Source: Alicyclobacillus sp.
GTDB taxonomy: Bacteria; Bacillota; Bacilli; Alicyclobacillales; Alicyclobacillaceae
NCBI GenBank assembly: GCA_023511725.1
Contig: JAIMAY010000001.1
Coordinates: 112,574-176,573, forward strand
DNA: 64,000 nt
Reading direction: 5' to 3'
Shown: one piece after another, positions 15,708 to 24,944 of the stretch
How the letters are laid out: the number at the start of each line of letters is the position of its first letter
Position numbering within the stretch: position 1 is the stretch's first letter
The notes under the pieces: generated by a model
Database searches by the model: none
What the model saw: only the letters and a program-made list of their open reading frames with translations
What the model was told of the DNA's origin: nothing
Translations under genes and position numbers: made by a program

Positions 15708-17723
15708 ATGCGGTGTGTCGTCCCAACCAGGCGCACCTGTCGCCTTCGGCGTGCGCTGTCGGCATGGGTGGCGGCCATCGGTGTGCTTGTCGGGACATGC
15801 TCATCCTGTCCGTCGGCATGGGCGGCCTCCACCTGGACGATGTCTGCACAGGTCGGATTTGCGGGCTATTATACACCGGACGGCTGGGTGCCCATCACGG
15901 TCCGGATCGATAACCCCGGGCCCGCCGTTTCGGCGGAATTTGATATCGCTGCATATGCAAGCCTTGGCTCAGGGCGTGAAACCAACACGGTGTTTCGCTG
16001 GCTGAGGCGGCTTCAACCGGGCTCACAGACGTTGGAGTTGTCGCTGCCGGCGCCGTTGTTGGCTCAGTCCCCCGTGCTCCAGTGCTTGGTTCAAGGACGG
16101 TTGGCGACCACAGTGACGCTGTCCGGGAACGAGATCAACAACGTATCTCTGGCAGCCGTCTTATCGTCCTCGCCGCAGGACGCGCAATTCTTGACGGGGG
16201 TAAGCAGTCCGCCGGGTTGGGGAGCAGAAACCGTGCCGGTGTTGCCGGTGGCCGTCGGTTCCTCGGCCATCCCCACCGACGCCAATCTGATGGGTGGGCT
16301 GGCCATCGTGGCCGCATCGCCGGCGGAACTCGCGCGCCTGTCCACGGATCAGGCACACGCACTGCAGACGTGGGTGGACCTTGGCGGCGTCCTGGTGGTC
16401 ACTGGCAGCGGGCGCGCGGGGGGAGCGTGGCAATCTTGGTTGCCTATGATTCCCGGGGCGCAGCGCCTCGTTGCAGCGAACGGTCTCTCGTCCCTGGGGG
16501 GGCAGGGCGGGAGTGCGCCCCCATCGCAGATCACGATTGCAGCAAGCGGTGTTCGATCCGGGGCGCAGATTTGGGCAGGCGACGCATCGGCGCCGCTGCT
16601 GGCCGCATGGCCCCAGGGAAGAGGCTGGGTGGTCCAGTCCGCATTTGCGCCGCGCGATCTGCTGACATGGTCGGGCAACGCGGCATTCTGGACCGCCGTC
16701 ATGCGGCGTGCTCATGCCGGGATCGTGTCGGCCTCACCTCCTTGGTTCGCCAGCACCGGCCCGATGACGCTCAGCACGGCAAGCGAAACGCTGGCCCCAC
16801 TTCGGGTTCCCTCCCTTCAGGTGTGGTTGTGGGTGACGACGGCCTACGTGGCGGTGGCTGGCCCCGTGACATTTTGGCTGCTGAGACGCCTACGGCGTGA
16901 GCCTTGGGCGTGGCTTTGGCTGCCCGTGCTGGCTGTTGGGGTCACGGCGGCCATCTACATGGCCGGGGCAGGCAGCCGCCCGTCTGGTCTGTTGACGGAA
17001 GGAGTGGGTGTGTTGGAGTTGATACGCGACGGGGAAGCTGAGGCGTATGGTGTCAGATCTTTCATGTCCCCGTGGACCATCTCGGCCACCCTGTCGCTGC
17101 CGCGCACGATGCTTGCCATTCCGATGGCGGAACAGACGGGCGCACCGGAGATTGCCACCGTGAGCGACGATGGCGCTAAGACCCAAATTGACTTCGCGGA
17201 TGTCGAGCGCTGGGGTGTTCGCTATGCATACAGCGCTGGAACGCTCTCCGGTCAGGGTTGGATCGACACGTGGCTCACGGCCGCGCAGGGAACATTGTAC
17301 GGGGCGGTTCGCAACCGGACGCCCTACACACTCCACCACGTGACCGTCTGTTGGGATGGACAAGCCTACACGGTGGGGGATCTGGGCCCGGGGATGACGG
17401 CTGCCTTGCCCACATCGCCGTCGTTCACCTACCACGGAAACGATCTGTGGTCGCAGTACGGCAGTCTCAACCGTGACCTGGCTCGCGGTGTGGGCCGCTC
17501 GTTGGCGGCATGGTCGACCTCGCTCGGTGCACCGGTGGGTGCGGATCAGGCCATGATCCTGGCCACCGTCGCTGGTGCCAGGATGGCGATGCTTCCGGAC
17601 GTCAGCGTGCGTGCCCCGACGGCATCGAACGCCACGGTGGTCCTCGTGCGTGAATTGATCTCGGTGGGCAACACCGCCCAGACAGGGGGCGTGGTGCATG
17701 ATCCGCACACAAAACCTGAGTAA
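15708..17723 (+). CDS. Large membrane protein with signal peptide and GATase/DUF4350-like domain
   Basis: A 671-residue protein. It starts with a basic N-terminus and a hydrophobic signal segment (ALSAWVAAIGVLVGTCSSC) ending near AWAAS. A beta-rich region (about 40-200) is followed by a domain with QTWVDLGGVLVVTGSGRAGG, the pattern of class I glutamine-amidotransferase-like folds in DUF4350-type proteins. Two membrane helices lie at about 375-395 and 405-425 (LWVTTAYVAVAGPVTFWLL; WLWLPVLAVGVTAAIYMAG), and a second beta-rich outer domain ends the chain. ATG 15708 has AAGGGGGG 8 bases upstream. Its end overlaps the ABC ATPase gene by 26 bases, so the two are translationally coupled. It may be the substrate-facing partner of that ABC module; the function is unknown. 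Confidence 0.7.
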   Translation: MRCVVPTRRTCRLRRALSAWVAAIGVLVGTCSSCPSAWAASTWTMSAQVGFAGYYTPDGWVPITVRIDNPGPAVSAEFDIAAYASLGSGRETNTVFRWLRRLQPGSQTLELSLPAPLLAQSPVLQCLVQGRLATTVTLSGNEINNVSLAAVLSSSPQDAQFLTGVSSPPGWGAETVPVLPVAVGSSAIPTDANLMGGLAIVAASPAELARLSTDQAHALQTWVDLGGVLVVTGSGRAGGAWQSWLPMIPGAQRLVAANGLSSLGGQGGSAPPSQITIAASGVRSGAQIWAGDASAPLLAAWPQGRGWVVQSAFAPRDLLTWSGNAAFWTAVMRRAHAGIVSASPPWFASTGPMTLSTASETLAPLRVPSLQVWLWVTTAYVAVAGPVTFWLLRRLRREPWAWLWLPVLAVGVTAAIYMAGAGSRPSGLLTEGVGVLELIRDGEAEAYGVRSFMSPWTISATLSLPRTMLAIPMAEQTGAPEIATVSDDGAKTQIDFADVERWGVRYAYSAGTLSGQGWIDTWLTAAQGTLYGAVRNRTPYTLHHVTVCWDGQAYTVGDLGPGMTAALPTSPSFTYHGNDLWSQYGSLNRDLARGVGRSLAAWSTSLGAPVGADQAMILATVAGARMAMLPDVSVRAPTASNATVVLVRELISVGNTAQTGGVVHDPHTKPE

Positions 17724-18636
17724 ACGGTATGGTCGGGTGATGGCGGTAGACCGGCTGAACCTGACGGTGCGGACGGGGACGCTTTTCGGGTTGGTCGGGG
17801 AAAACGGCGCGGGTAAGACGACCACCCTGGGGATGCTTGCCACGCTCATCCGTCCCTCGTCCGGGCGCGCGCTCATCTGCGGCTTCGATGTCACGGAACA
17901 ATCTCGCGAGGTTCGGCGGTGTATCGGATACATGCCGGATCGATTCGGCGTTTTCGACGACATCACGGCCGAGGAATACCTGCAATTCTATGCCGATTGC
18001 TATCATGTGCCCCGGCCGGTGGCGCGAAGGCGGATCGACGAGTGGCTGGCGTGGGTGGATCTCACGGAGAAGCGGAGAGCTTACGTGAATGCATTGTCGC
18101 GCGGCATGCAGCAGCGGTTGGAGATCGCCCGCTGCCTCATGCACGACCCGGCCGTGCTCATCCTGGACGAACCGGCGTCAGGATTGGATCCACGGTCTCG
18201 GCTCGAGATGAGGTCCGTGCTCCAGCGTTTGCGCGATCTCGGCAAAACCGTTCTCATGAGTTCCCACATCCTGCATGAGTTGGCGGAGGTGGCCGACGAG
18301 ATCGGGATCCTACGCACGGGCAGCATCAGCATGGTGGCCTCGGTGTCCGTTCTCCGTGAACAAACCGGTGCCCATCGCAGACTGTGGCTTGTGGGAGAAG
18401 CCTCCCGGGATAGGTGGCATCAGGCACTTCGCTCGGATCCGCACGTTGTGGACTACACCTTTGAACCGGACGGTATCACCGTCATTTATGCCGGGACATT
18501 GGAGCAGCAGGCGGAACTGATGGAACGATTGGTGAAGGCGCAGATCCGGCTGTATCAATTCGCCGAGCGCCCCACGGACATTGAGCAGGTATTTCTGCGG
18601 CTGACGGAAGGGCAGGTGCAGCACCATGGCCGGTAA
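17698..18636 (+). CDS. ABC transporter ATP-binding protein
   Basis: A 312-residue ATPase of the ABC-2 exporter or GldA/NatA type. Walker A is GENGAGKTT (34-42), the signature is LSRGMQQR (about 136-143), Walker B is LILDEPASGLD (about 156-166) and the H-loop His is in MSSHILHEL. The last 90 residues form the extra C-terminal domain common in this subfamily. ATG 17698 overlaps the end of the previous gene and has AGGGGG 9 bases upstream; its own end overlaps the permease gene by 11 bases. It powers the permease encoded next, probably for export or membrane-linked work. Confidence 0.93.
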   Translation: MIRTQNLSKRYGRVMAVDRLNLTVRTGTLFGLVGENGAGKTTTLGMLATLIRPSSGRALICGFDVTEQSREVRRCIGYMPDRFGVFDDITAEEYLQFYADCYHVPRPVARRRIDEWLAWVDLTEKRRAYVNALSRGMQQRLEIARCLMHDPAVLILDEPASGLDPRSRLEMRSVLQRLRDLGKTVLMSSHILHELAEVADEIGILRTGSISMVASVSVLREQTGAHRRLWLVGEASRDRWHQALRSDPHVVDYTFEPDGITVIYAGTLEQQAELMERLVKAQIRLYQFAERPTDIEQVFLRLTEGQVQHHGR

Positions 18637-19468
18637 CCCGCTTTTGCTCAAGGAGTTGCGGCAGCGGATGAGAACACGGCGGGCACCCTGGCTTGTCACG
18701 GCGTATCTGCTGGCGATGGCGGCGCTCACCTTTGGCCTTCTCTACGAAAGTATGCAAGGACAACTCCTGATGCTTCAGCCCATGCGAGGCGAGCAGGTGT
18801 TCGTGATCCTGAGCATGCTGCAACTCACCGTCGTGCTATTTTTGACGCCCGCGTTTGCAGCTGGGGCGGTGAGCGGGGAGCGGGAGCGTCAAACCCTGCC
18901 CGTACTACTCACGACTCCGCTGCGCGTTGTGGATCTGCTGGTGGGCAAGGTGCTATCGTGCAGTGCACTGCTCATTCTTCTCATGGTCGTGGCCATGCCA
19001 CTGTACAGCGTGGTCTTCCTGTTTGGCGGCGCCGTCCCTCAGGAGGCGTTGTCGATGTTCGTGTTTCAGGTCTTCAACGTGATCTGGGTGGCAGCCGTCA
19101 GCGTGATGTGGTCAGCACTCACGCTCCGATCCGGCTGGAGCACGGTGTTGTCCTATGCCACCGTGGCCTGGCTCTTGGTCATCACAGGGGTGGTGGGCAT
19201 GGGCCTTCAGTGGTTCGGCCAACACTACCCCATCGATTGGTTCGCGGAACGATGGTCAGATGTCTTACTCCATCTCAACCCGCTGTGGGTGATGGCGACG
19301 TTGGAAAACGTGGTGCGCACCTCAAGCCCGGTCCCGCCGTGGCTGACGTACTGCGCTGTCTACATGGTTCTTCTCATCGTGTTATCCGCTGCAGCGGCGT
19401 GGCGTCTGCGACCCGGCCCGGGTTGGCGGCGGCGCGTTCGCTGGGCACGCCATACCGATATCGGATGA
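18626..19468 (+). CDS. ABC-2 type permease
   Basis: A 280-residue integral membrane protein with about six hydrophobic helices. It contains the permease start NPLLLKELRQRMRTRRA and the cytoplasmic SGERERQTLPVLLTTPLRV, the typical 'GERExGTLexLL' coupling segment of ABC-2 permeases that contacts the ATPase. It overlaps the ATPase gene by 11 bases and is followed after 15 bases by the Roadblock-like gene. The transported substrate is unknown. Confidence 0.9.
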   Translation: MAGNPLLLKELRQRMRTRRAPWLVTAYLLAMAALTFGLLYESMQGQLLMLQPMRGEQVFVILSMLQLTVVLFLTPAFAAGAVSGERERQTLPVLLTTPLRVVDLLVGKVLSCSALLILLMVVAMPLYSVVFLFGGAVPQEALSMFVFQVFNVIWVAAVSVMWSALTLRSGWSTVLSYATVAWLLVITGVVGMGLQWFGQHYPIDWFAERWSDVLLHLNPLWVMATLENVVRTSSPVPPWLTYCAVYMVLLIVLSAAAAWRLRPGPGWRRRVRWARHTDIG

Positions 19469-19483
19469 CAGGGAGGTTCGCCC

Positions 19484-20119
19484 ATGTGGTGGTGGGTGGC
19501 TGCAGGCATTCTGCTACTGCTGGTGTGGGTTGGGATCAACGTGAGTGTCCTGAGATCGGGGCCGGCATCCGAGAGGGACGAATCCAGCGGGACCACCGTG
19601 GCGAAGACACCGCCCGCCGTGCCGTCGAGCGCTGAACCCGATGGTCCGGCGGACGCACGGGCCGCTGAGCCTGAACCCACGGTACTGGACGTCAAGGGCG
19701 GCTCCCCGTCCCCCGGCGTTTTTCAATCGCGGCGTGAACGTTTCGTATGGTACCGAGGGCGGGCCACGGTTCTCGCGGAGGACAGGTGGCGCCCGCTCTT
19801 TGAGTGGTTGTGCGACGCGCCGGAGGTACTCGGATGGATGGCGTTTGAAGGAGATCAACTTGCCGCGGGTGATCGCTCCTACGACGACGGGTTGGTGTCT
19901 GTGCTTCGTGAACATCGGCGGAGCGTGGAGCGGGTGCGGAGAGAAGTGGGTCTCACCGATGTCCGGGAATGGGTGATTGTCGGCAGCGAAGGGACGGTGG
20001 GCGTCGTCGCTGCGCCGGAGGACATCTGGCTCGCCGTGTTTGTGGAGCCGGACACCGATGTGAACGAACTGGGTTCCCGGTTGTCCGCATATCTACAGGC
20101 CCCCGAGCGTACAGTCTAG
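19484..20119 (+). CDS. Membrane-anchored protein with Roadblock/LC7-like C-terminal domain
   Basis: A 211-residue protein. Residues 1-21 form an N-terminal membrane anchor (WWWVAAGILLLLVWVGINV), then comes a Pro/Ala/Glu linker of about 60 residues. The C-terminal part (about 90-205) has the order of a Roadblock/LC7 fold: a strand GWMAFEGDQLAAGDRS, a long helix, then WVIVGSEGTVGVVAAP and IWLAVFVEPDTDVNEL with a final helix. Roadblock proteins often partner small GTPases or act as dimerisation platforms. ATG 19484 has GGGAGG 7 bases upstream. It sits in the operon with the ABC genes. The domain call is from pattern only. Confidence 0.6.
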   Translation: MWWWVAAGILLLLVWVGINVSVLRSGPASERDESSGTTVAKTPPAVPSSAEPDGPADARAAEPEPTVLDVKGGSPSPGVFQSRRERFVWYRGRATVLAEDRWRPLFEWLCDAPEVLGWMAFEGDQLAAGDRSYDDGLVSVLREHRRSVERVRREVGLTDVREWVIVGSEGTVGVVAAPEDIWLAVFVEPDTDVNELGSRLSAYLQAPERTV

Positions 20120-20147
20120 GGACAGACTGTGGGAGCGGGGGTTGCCT

Positions 20148-21242
20148 ATGCGCATGGTCCTGGCCATGGTTTTCGGATTGGCCATGGTTCTGTTCGGCGC
20201 CGAATTGTTCACGAACGCCGTGGAATGGCTGGGACGAAAGTGGTCGCTGGGACAGGGGGCCCTCGGGAGTATTCTCGCCGCACTCGGAACCGCATTGCCG
20301 GAGACCGCCGTGCCCATTACCGCCATCCTGTTCGGCCAGCGCAGCATGGAGACGCAGGAGATTGGCATCGGAGGAATTCTTGGGGCACCGTTTCTATTGG
20401 TGACGCTCGGGTTTTTAATCATGGCCATTGCACTCTGGCTCAGTCGCCCCGCCAAAGCGGACGATGGCCTGGACATTGCGCGGAGGACGTTTCATCGCGA
20501 CATGACCTTTTTCATGACGGGTTACGCGGTGTCCCTGACTGCCGGCGCGCTACCCGTCGCGTGGTTGCACACGGCCGTACCGTGGCTTTTGGTTGGCTGG
20601 TACTGCGTGTTTTTCTGGCTGACCTTGCGGGATACATCCGACGACCAGGCGGCCGAAACCGAGACACCACCCCTGTATCTGCAATGGAGCCGCGAGGTAC
20701 CCTCCCTGCCAGCGGTTTTGCTTCAACTCATGATGTCACTCGCGCTCATCATTGGTGGCGCCCACCTGTTGACATCCGGCGTTCAACTTCTGGCCGGTTG
20801 GCTGCGCGTACCGCCGTTTGCTGTGTCGGTCCTGCTCATCCCGCTGGCCACCGAACTGCCTGAAACGCTGAATAGCGTGGTCTGGATTCGCCAGGGAAAG
20901 GACGCGCTGGCGATGGGCAATATCACCGGCGCCATGGTGTTTCAGAGTACCTTGGTCCCGGCCTTGGGAATTGCCATGACACCATGGCGCCTCAGCGAGG
21001 CGGCGCTCTTTACGGGGGGGCTGACCCTGGCCGCGGCCGGTTTCGTATATGGGATGTTTCGGCTTCAGGGGCGCCTCACCCCAGCTGTCTTGGCGTGGGT
21101 CTCTGTGATCTACGGATTATTGCCGCTGCAAACGTTGGCCACGCGCTATGATCTAGACGCCATCCTCTGGCTGGGGACCGCGTTGGTGGCCCTGTTGCTC
21201 GGGTGGGTATTGCGCCGCGAGTGGACGCCGCGCGGCGCCTAG
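20148..21242 (+). CDS. Sodium/calcium exchanger (CaCA) family membrane protein
   Basis: A 364-residue membrane protein with about ten helices and two inverted alpha-repeats: GSILAALGTALPETAVPITA with IGIGGILGAPFLL in the first half, and FAVSVLLIPLATELPETLNS with MGNITGAMVFQS in the second. The acidic ALPET/ELPET residues are the ion-binding carboxylates of this superfamily. I start at ATG 20148, which has GGGGG 6 bases upstream; TTG 20142 is an alternative. It lies 28 bases after the Roadblock-like gene. Exchanged ions (Ca2+, Na+ or H+) cannot be decided from sequence. Confidence 0.9.
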   Translation: MRMVLAMVFGLAMVLFGAELFTNAVEWLGRKWSLGQGALGSILAALGTALPETAVPITAILFGQRSMETQEIGIGGILGAPFLLVTLGFLIMAIALWLSRPAKADDGLDIARRTFHRDMTFFMTGYAVSLTAGALPVAWLHTAVPWLLVGWYCVFFWLTLRDTSDDQAAETETPPLYLQWSREVPSLPAVLLQLMMSLALIIGGAHLLTSGVQLLAGWLRVPPFAVSVLLIPLATELPETLNSVVWIRQGKDALAMGNITGAMVFQSTLVPALGIAMTPWRLSEAALFTGGLTLAAAGFVYGMFRLQGRLTPAVLAWVSVIYGLLPLQTLATRYDLDAILWLGTALVALLLGWVLRREWTPRGA

Positions 21243-21291
21243 TGCACCTATCGCAACGTCAGTATCTTCGCTTTTTCGAGTGAGTCAGGTG

Positions 21292-21300
21292 TGATACAAT
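21292..21300 (+). promoter_or_regulatory. Extended -10 promoter of trxA
   Basis: TGaTACAAT is an extended -10 element about 100 bases before the trxA start codon, with T-rich sequence in the -35 region. The leader between them contains no obvious structure. Confidence 0.5.
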
Positions 21301-21401
21301 GGCTTCGCAGCGGTGCGCGCCTCATCCCCTGCGGTCGAATACGCTTCGTTCAACGCGGCAGACTATGCAGGACTGGGCGCAAGCAGAAGGAGGCGACAGA
21401 C

Positions 21402-21722
21402 ATGGCCACCGTTAAGGTGACGGACGAAACCTTCCAATCGTTCATTCAGCAGGCCGATAAGCCTGTGCTGGTGGATTTCTGGGCCACATGGTGCGGCCCG
21501 TGTAAAATGCTGGGTCCGGTGCTCGAGGAAGTCAGCGATGAGTATGCGGACAAGCTGATTGTCGGGAAGCTCGACGTCGATGAAAATCCGCAGACGGCCC
21601 AACAGTTCGGCATCATGAGCGTTCCCACCGTCCTTGTCTTCAAGGACGGTCAGGTGGTCAAACAACTGATTGGTTATCGTCCTAAGGCAGACCTGGTGGC
21701 GCAGTTGGCGGACGTGCTGTGA
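21402..21722 (+). CDS. trxA: Thioredoxin
   Basis: Cytosolic thiol-disulfide reductant, 106 residues, the normal length. The active site WCGPC occupies residues 30-34, preceded by VLVDFWAT, and the cis-Pro loop is MSVPTVLVF. ATG 21402 has AGAAGGAGG 8 bases upstream; the open frame to the left is leader. A hairpin follows the stop. It is the likely electron donor for ribonucleotide reductase and other reductases. Confidence 0.97.
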   Translation: MATVKVTDETFQSFIQQADKPVLVDFWATWCGPCKMLGPVLEEVSDEYADKLIVGKLDVDENPQTAQQFGIMSVPTVLVFKDGQVVKQLIGYRPKADLVAQLADVL

Positions 21723-21752
21723 GTCGCCATGCTACATGGTTGTTGCACCAAC

Positions 21753-21779
21753 AAGGGCGAGGCGGACAGCCTCGCCCTT
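21753..21779. terminator. Hairpin between convergent trxA and hemL
   Basis: Eleven-base arms AAGGGCGAGGC and GCCTCGCCCTT flank a 5-base loop in the gap between the trxA and hemL stop codons. Only a weak T-rich stretch follows on either side, but the position suits a bidirectional terminator. Confidence 0.6.
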
Positions 21780-21810
21780 GCGCTCATTCCCGGGCTTGCC
21801 CCACGGCCCT

Positions 21811-23115
21811 TCATTGTGCAGCCATGTCCCGAAACGCCTCGTCCACAGCCTCCAGTGTTCGCTCGACTTCGCGCTCCGTGTGTGCGGCGGACACAAACCA
21901 CGCCTCATACTTAGAGGGCGCGAGCAAAATGCCCCGTCGCAGCAATGCATGAAAGAATTGCGCGAACCGGTGGCTGTCCGTCCTTTTGGCATCCTCGTAG
22001 TTACGGACCTCGTGATCTCCGAAGTACACCGTGAACGCCCCGCCCACGCGGTTTATGGTGATGGCGATGCCGTGGCGTCTTGCCGCTTCTTGAATCCCTT
22101 GCTCCAATCTCTCTCCAAGGCGCGCCATGCGCTCGTACACGGCGGGCTTCTGCAACACCTCCAGGCAGGCGAGCCCTGCGCGCATCGACGCCGGGTTGCC
22201 GGCCATCGTCCCCGCTTGATACACGGGACCCAGCGGCGCCACGCGCTCCATGATCTCTTGCTTGCCGCCATACGCACCGATGGGCAGTCCACCACCGATG
22301 ATTTTCCCGAGCGCATACAGATCCGCGTGAACGCCGTACAACTGTGCGGCCGATCCGTAATGAAAGCGAAATGCCGTGATCACCTCATCGAAGATTACGA
22401 GGGCACCGTACTGATGTGCCAGCTCGATCACGGTCGCCAGAAACCCGCCCTTCGGTGCGACGATACCGAAGTTACCCACGATGGGTTCGACGAGCACAGC
22501 GGCTACGTCCTGGCCGTGGACTTCGAGTGCGTGTGCAAGTGCATCCTCATCATTGTACGGCACGGTGATCACTTCGCCGGCGGTGGCGTGCGTGACGCCA
22601 GCACTGTCAGGAATGCCGATGGAGGATGGTCCTGACCCTGCCGCCACGAGCATGGCGTCAGAGTGGCCATGGTAGCAGCCGGCAAACTTGATGAGCTTGG
22701 AGCGACCTGTGACGCCGCGCGCCACGCGGATGGTTGTCATCACGGCCTCCGTGCCTGAGTTCACAAACCGGATGCGCTCTAGATCAGGAATGGCTGCCCG
22801 AAGCCGCTCCGCAAATTCCACTTCCCAGGGATTGGGCGTACCATACAGGATACCGTCCTCCGTAGCTTCCCGGATGGCCTGCATGACGTGCGGATGGGCG
22901 TGGCCGAGTACGAGCGGTCCATACGCGGCCAGGTAGTCGATGTAACGGTTCCCGTCCACATCCACCAGATAAGGCCCCTCCCCATGCACCATCACGACCG
23001 GGGTGCCGCCGCCCACCGCGTGAAACGAACGCGAAGGGCTATTCACGCCCCCTAGGATCACGCCCTGCGCGCGGGCGAACCACTTCTCGGAACCGGTCCA
23101 ACGGTCTTGCGACAA
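21811..23115 (-). CDS. hemL: Glutamate-1-semialdehyde 2,1-aminomutase
   Basis: PLP enzyme of the C5 pathway that makes 5-aminolevulinate for heme and other tetrapyrroles. The 434-residue chain contains [16 protein letters not shown] (119-128), [20 protein letters not shown] (241-250) and the PLP lysine Lys271 in [12 protein letters not shown]. The start is TTG 23115, with GGGGG 7 bases upstream; the nearby ATG is out of frame. hemA and the other hem genes are not adjacent, as in Bacillus species with a second, isolated GSAM. It is divergent from selA. Confidence 0.95.
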   Translation of the reverse strand: MSQDRWTGSEKWFARAQGVILGGVNSPSRSFHAVGGGTPVVMVHGEGPYLVDVDGNRYIDYLAAYGPLVLGHAHPHVMQAIREATEDGILYGTPNPWEVEFAERLRAAIPDLERIRFVNSGTEAVMTTIRVARGVTGRSKLIKFAGCYHGHSDAMLVAAGSGPSSIGIPDSAGVTHATAGEVITVPYNDEDALAHALEVHGQDVAAVLVEPIVGNFGIVAPKGGFLATVIELAHQYGALVIFDEVITAFRFHYGSAAQLYGVHADLYALGKIIGGGLPIGAYGGKQEIMERVAPLGPVYQAGTMAGNPASMRAGLACLEVLQKPAVYERMARLGERLEQGIQEAARRHGIAITINRVGGAFTVYFGDHEVRNYEDAKRTDSHRFAQFFHALLRRGILLAPSKYEAWFVSAAHTEREVERTLEAVDEAFRDMAAQ

Positions 23116-23227
23116 TGCTCATCCCCCTTATCCGTTTCGCATCGTCCTCATGTTAGCAAAACGATAAGCTACAATGGGATGGATGACCGTGGACGCGTAC
23201 GAGACTGACTTCACGGGAGGATGAAGC

Positions 23228-24664
23228 ATGGGGATACAGGAGGATCTCCGAGCATTGCCCGCCATGCATCGCTTGCTGGCGGATGCCGACGTTCAGCGGG
23301 CGCTGGACGAATTCTCCCCGCGGCTACGGCGGTGGGCGTTGGAGCAGGTCCTGGCGGAGCTTCGTACCTGGCGGCGGGCGCACGTGGATGTGCGTCCGGA
23401 GAGCTGGCAGGCGCAGACGGAACCCTTGCGCATTGCCGAGTGCGCAAAGCGACTGCTCCAGGCGCGGATGGCGCCCAGCTTACGGCGGGTCATCAATGCG
23501 ACCGGTGTGGTGCTGCATACGAACCTGGGACGGGCCCCCCTATCGAATCTCGCCTTGCAACGGGTGCAGGCGGTGGCGGCGGGCTACTGCAACCTGGAGT
23601 ATGATCTCGCTCGCGGAGAACGCGGATCGCGCCACACCCACGTGGAAGCTCGCCTACGTGAGTTAACCGGTGCTGAAGCGGCCCTTGTGGTCAACAACAA
23701 CGCGGCGGCAGTGTGGCTGGTGTTGAACGCCTTGGCCAAGGGGGGTGAGGCGGTCGTTTCGCGGGGACAGTTGGTGGAGATTGGTGGCTCGTTTCGCATC
23801 CCCGACATCATGCGGGAGAGTGGGGTGACGCTGCGCGAGGTGGGCACCACCAACAAAACGCGGCTGAGCGACTATGCGCAGGCCATCGGGCCAGAGACGC
23901 GCATGGTGGTGCTTGTACACCCCAGCAATTACCGGATCGTCGGGTTTACAGATGAGCCGCCGTTGGCGGGCGTGGTCGAGCTTGCCCATGAGCGGCAGAT
24001 CCTGGTGTATCAAGACCTGGGGTCAGGAGCGCTGTTTGACTACGCGGCACACGGCGTCGGTGATGAGCCGACGGTACGGGCGAGTCTCGACGCGGGCGTG
24101 GACATCGTTTCGTTCAGCGGCGACAAACTGTTGGGCAGTGCGCAGGCGGGTATCATCGTGGGCCGATGCGAACTCATCGAGCGGTTGCGGAAACATCCGC
24201 TGATGCGAGCACTGCGCGTGGACAAACTGACGCTGGCTGCATTGGATGCCACGCTCGCGGACCTGGCCGATGAAGAGCACGCGAGAGTTCGCATCCCCGT
24301 GGTTCGGATGCTCACGGAGAGCGAGGAAACTGTGCGGGCCCGTGCCGACGAGGTGGCTTCCGGTCTCGCCCAAGCTATCCCAGATCTTGCGGTGCAGTGT
24401 GACGTGCGCCCCAGTCAAGCGACCGTCGGTGGCGGAGCGCTGCCCCTGACGATGCTGCCCAGTCACGCGGTATGCCTTCGGCCGTCTCGTTGCTCGGCCC
24501 AGCAACTGGCGGACGCGCTCCGGCGGGAAGGGGAGCCGCCTGTGGTGGGTCGCGTGGAGAATGACGAGGTGTGGTTGGATATGCGCACCGTTCAACCGTG
24601 GGAGGTACACGAACTGATCCAGGCGGTGGCTGCCGTACTCGGTGGCGGGATGGACAAGGGATGA
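23228..24664 (+). CDS. selA: L-seryl-tRNA(Sec) selenium transferase
   Basis: PLP enzyme converting Ser-tRNA(Sec) to Sec-tRNA(Sec). The 478-residue length and landmarks are those of true SelA: the N-terminal LRALPAMHRLL, VINATGVVLHTNLGRAPL (88-105), the EYDLARGERGSRHTHVE segment, VNNNAAAVWL, EVGTTNKTRLSDY, and the PLP lysine Lys300 in SFSGDKLLGSAQAG. ATG 23228 has GGGAGG 7 bases upstream. Unusually, selB does not follow, and no selD, tRNA-Sec or recognisable selenoprotein gene lies in this window. The rest of the pathway must be elsewhere or missing. Confidence 0.93.
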   Translation: MGIQEDLRALPAMHRLLADADVQRALDEFSPRLRRWALEQVLAELRTWRRAHVDVRPESWQAQTEPLRIAECAKRLLQARMAPSLRRVINATGVVLHTNLGRAPLSNLALQRVQAVAAGYCNLEYDLARGERGSRHTHVEARLRELTGAEAALVVNNNAAAVWLVLNALAKGGEAVVSRGQLVEIGGSFRIPDIMRESGVTLREVGTTNKTRLSDYAQAIGPETRMVVLVHPSNYRIVGFTDEPPLAGVVELAHERQILVYQDLGSGALFDYAAHGVGDEPTVRASLDAGVDIVSFSGDKLLGSAQAGIIVGRCELIERLRKHPLMRALRVDKLTLAALDATLADLADEEHARVRIPVVRMLTESEETVRARADEVASGLAQAIPDLAVQCDVRPSQATVGGGALPLTMLPSHAVCLRPSRCSAQQLADALRREGEPPVVGRVENDEVWLDMRTVQPWEVHELIQAVAAVLGGGMDKG

Positions 24665-24752
24665 TGCCCTGGTCGTTTGGCCAGAGATGCATAGGGCACA
24701 GGGCGCGGAGGCAAGCTGGCGGTGACAGCGATTCCGAAGGGAGGCGCATCGC

Positions 24753-24932
24753 ATGCGGTTTCCGGACCGACATATGTGGTTGCCGTTGGCAGACCACCGT
24801 GAGGGCCCCAGACCCTTGCTGCTCATGGCGGTGGATGGATCCAGCCAGGGCGTGCCCGACCCCACGGCGACATGGCATGCCGCGCACCCCGGTATGGCCT
24901 GGAGAAGGTGGCAGCGCCGCGGCGGACGCTAG
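24753..24932 (+). CDS. Small hypothetical protein, 59 aa
   Basis: A frame of 59 codons starts at ATG 24753 with a strong ribosome site (AGGGAGG, 8 bases upstream) and ends at TAG 24932. The product is basic and Pro/Trp/Arg-rich with no membrane helix (starts MRFPDRHMWLPLADHREG, ends WRRWQRRGGR). It lies 88 bases after selA on the same strand and converges with the sortase gene. No family is recognised. The remaining bases 24665-24752 between selA and this frame hold no tRNA-like fold that I can see. Confidence 0.4.
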   Translation: MRFPDRHMWLPLADHREGPRPLLLMAVDGSSQGVPDPTATWHAAHPGMAWRRWQRRGGR

Positions 24933-24944
24933 TCAACCGCGGCG

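Noticed and set aside
24665..24752. Possible tRNA-Sec or riboswitch after selA
   Set aside because: There is a CTGG/CCAG hairpin, but no long acceptor and extra arms, no TTCGA-type T loop and no known riboswitch core.
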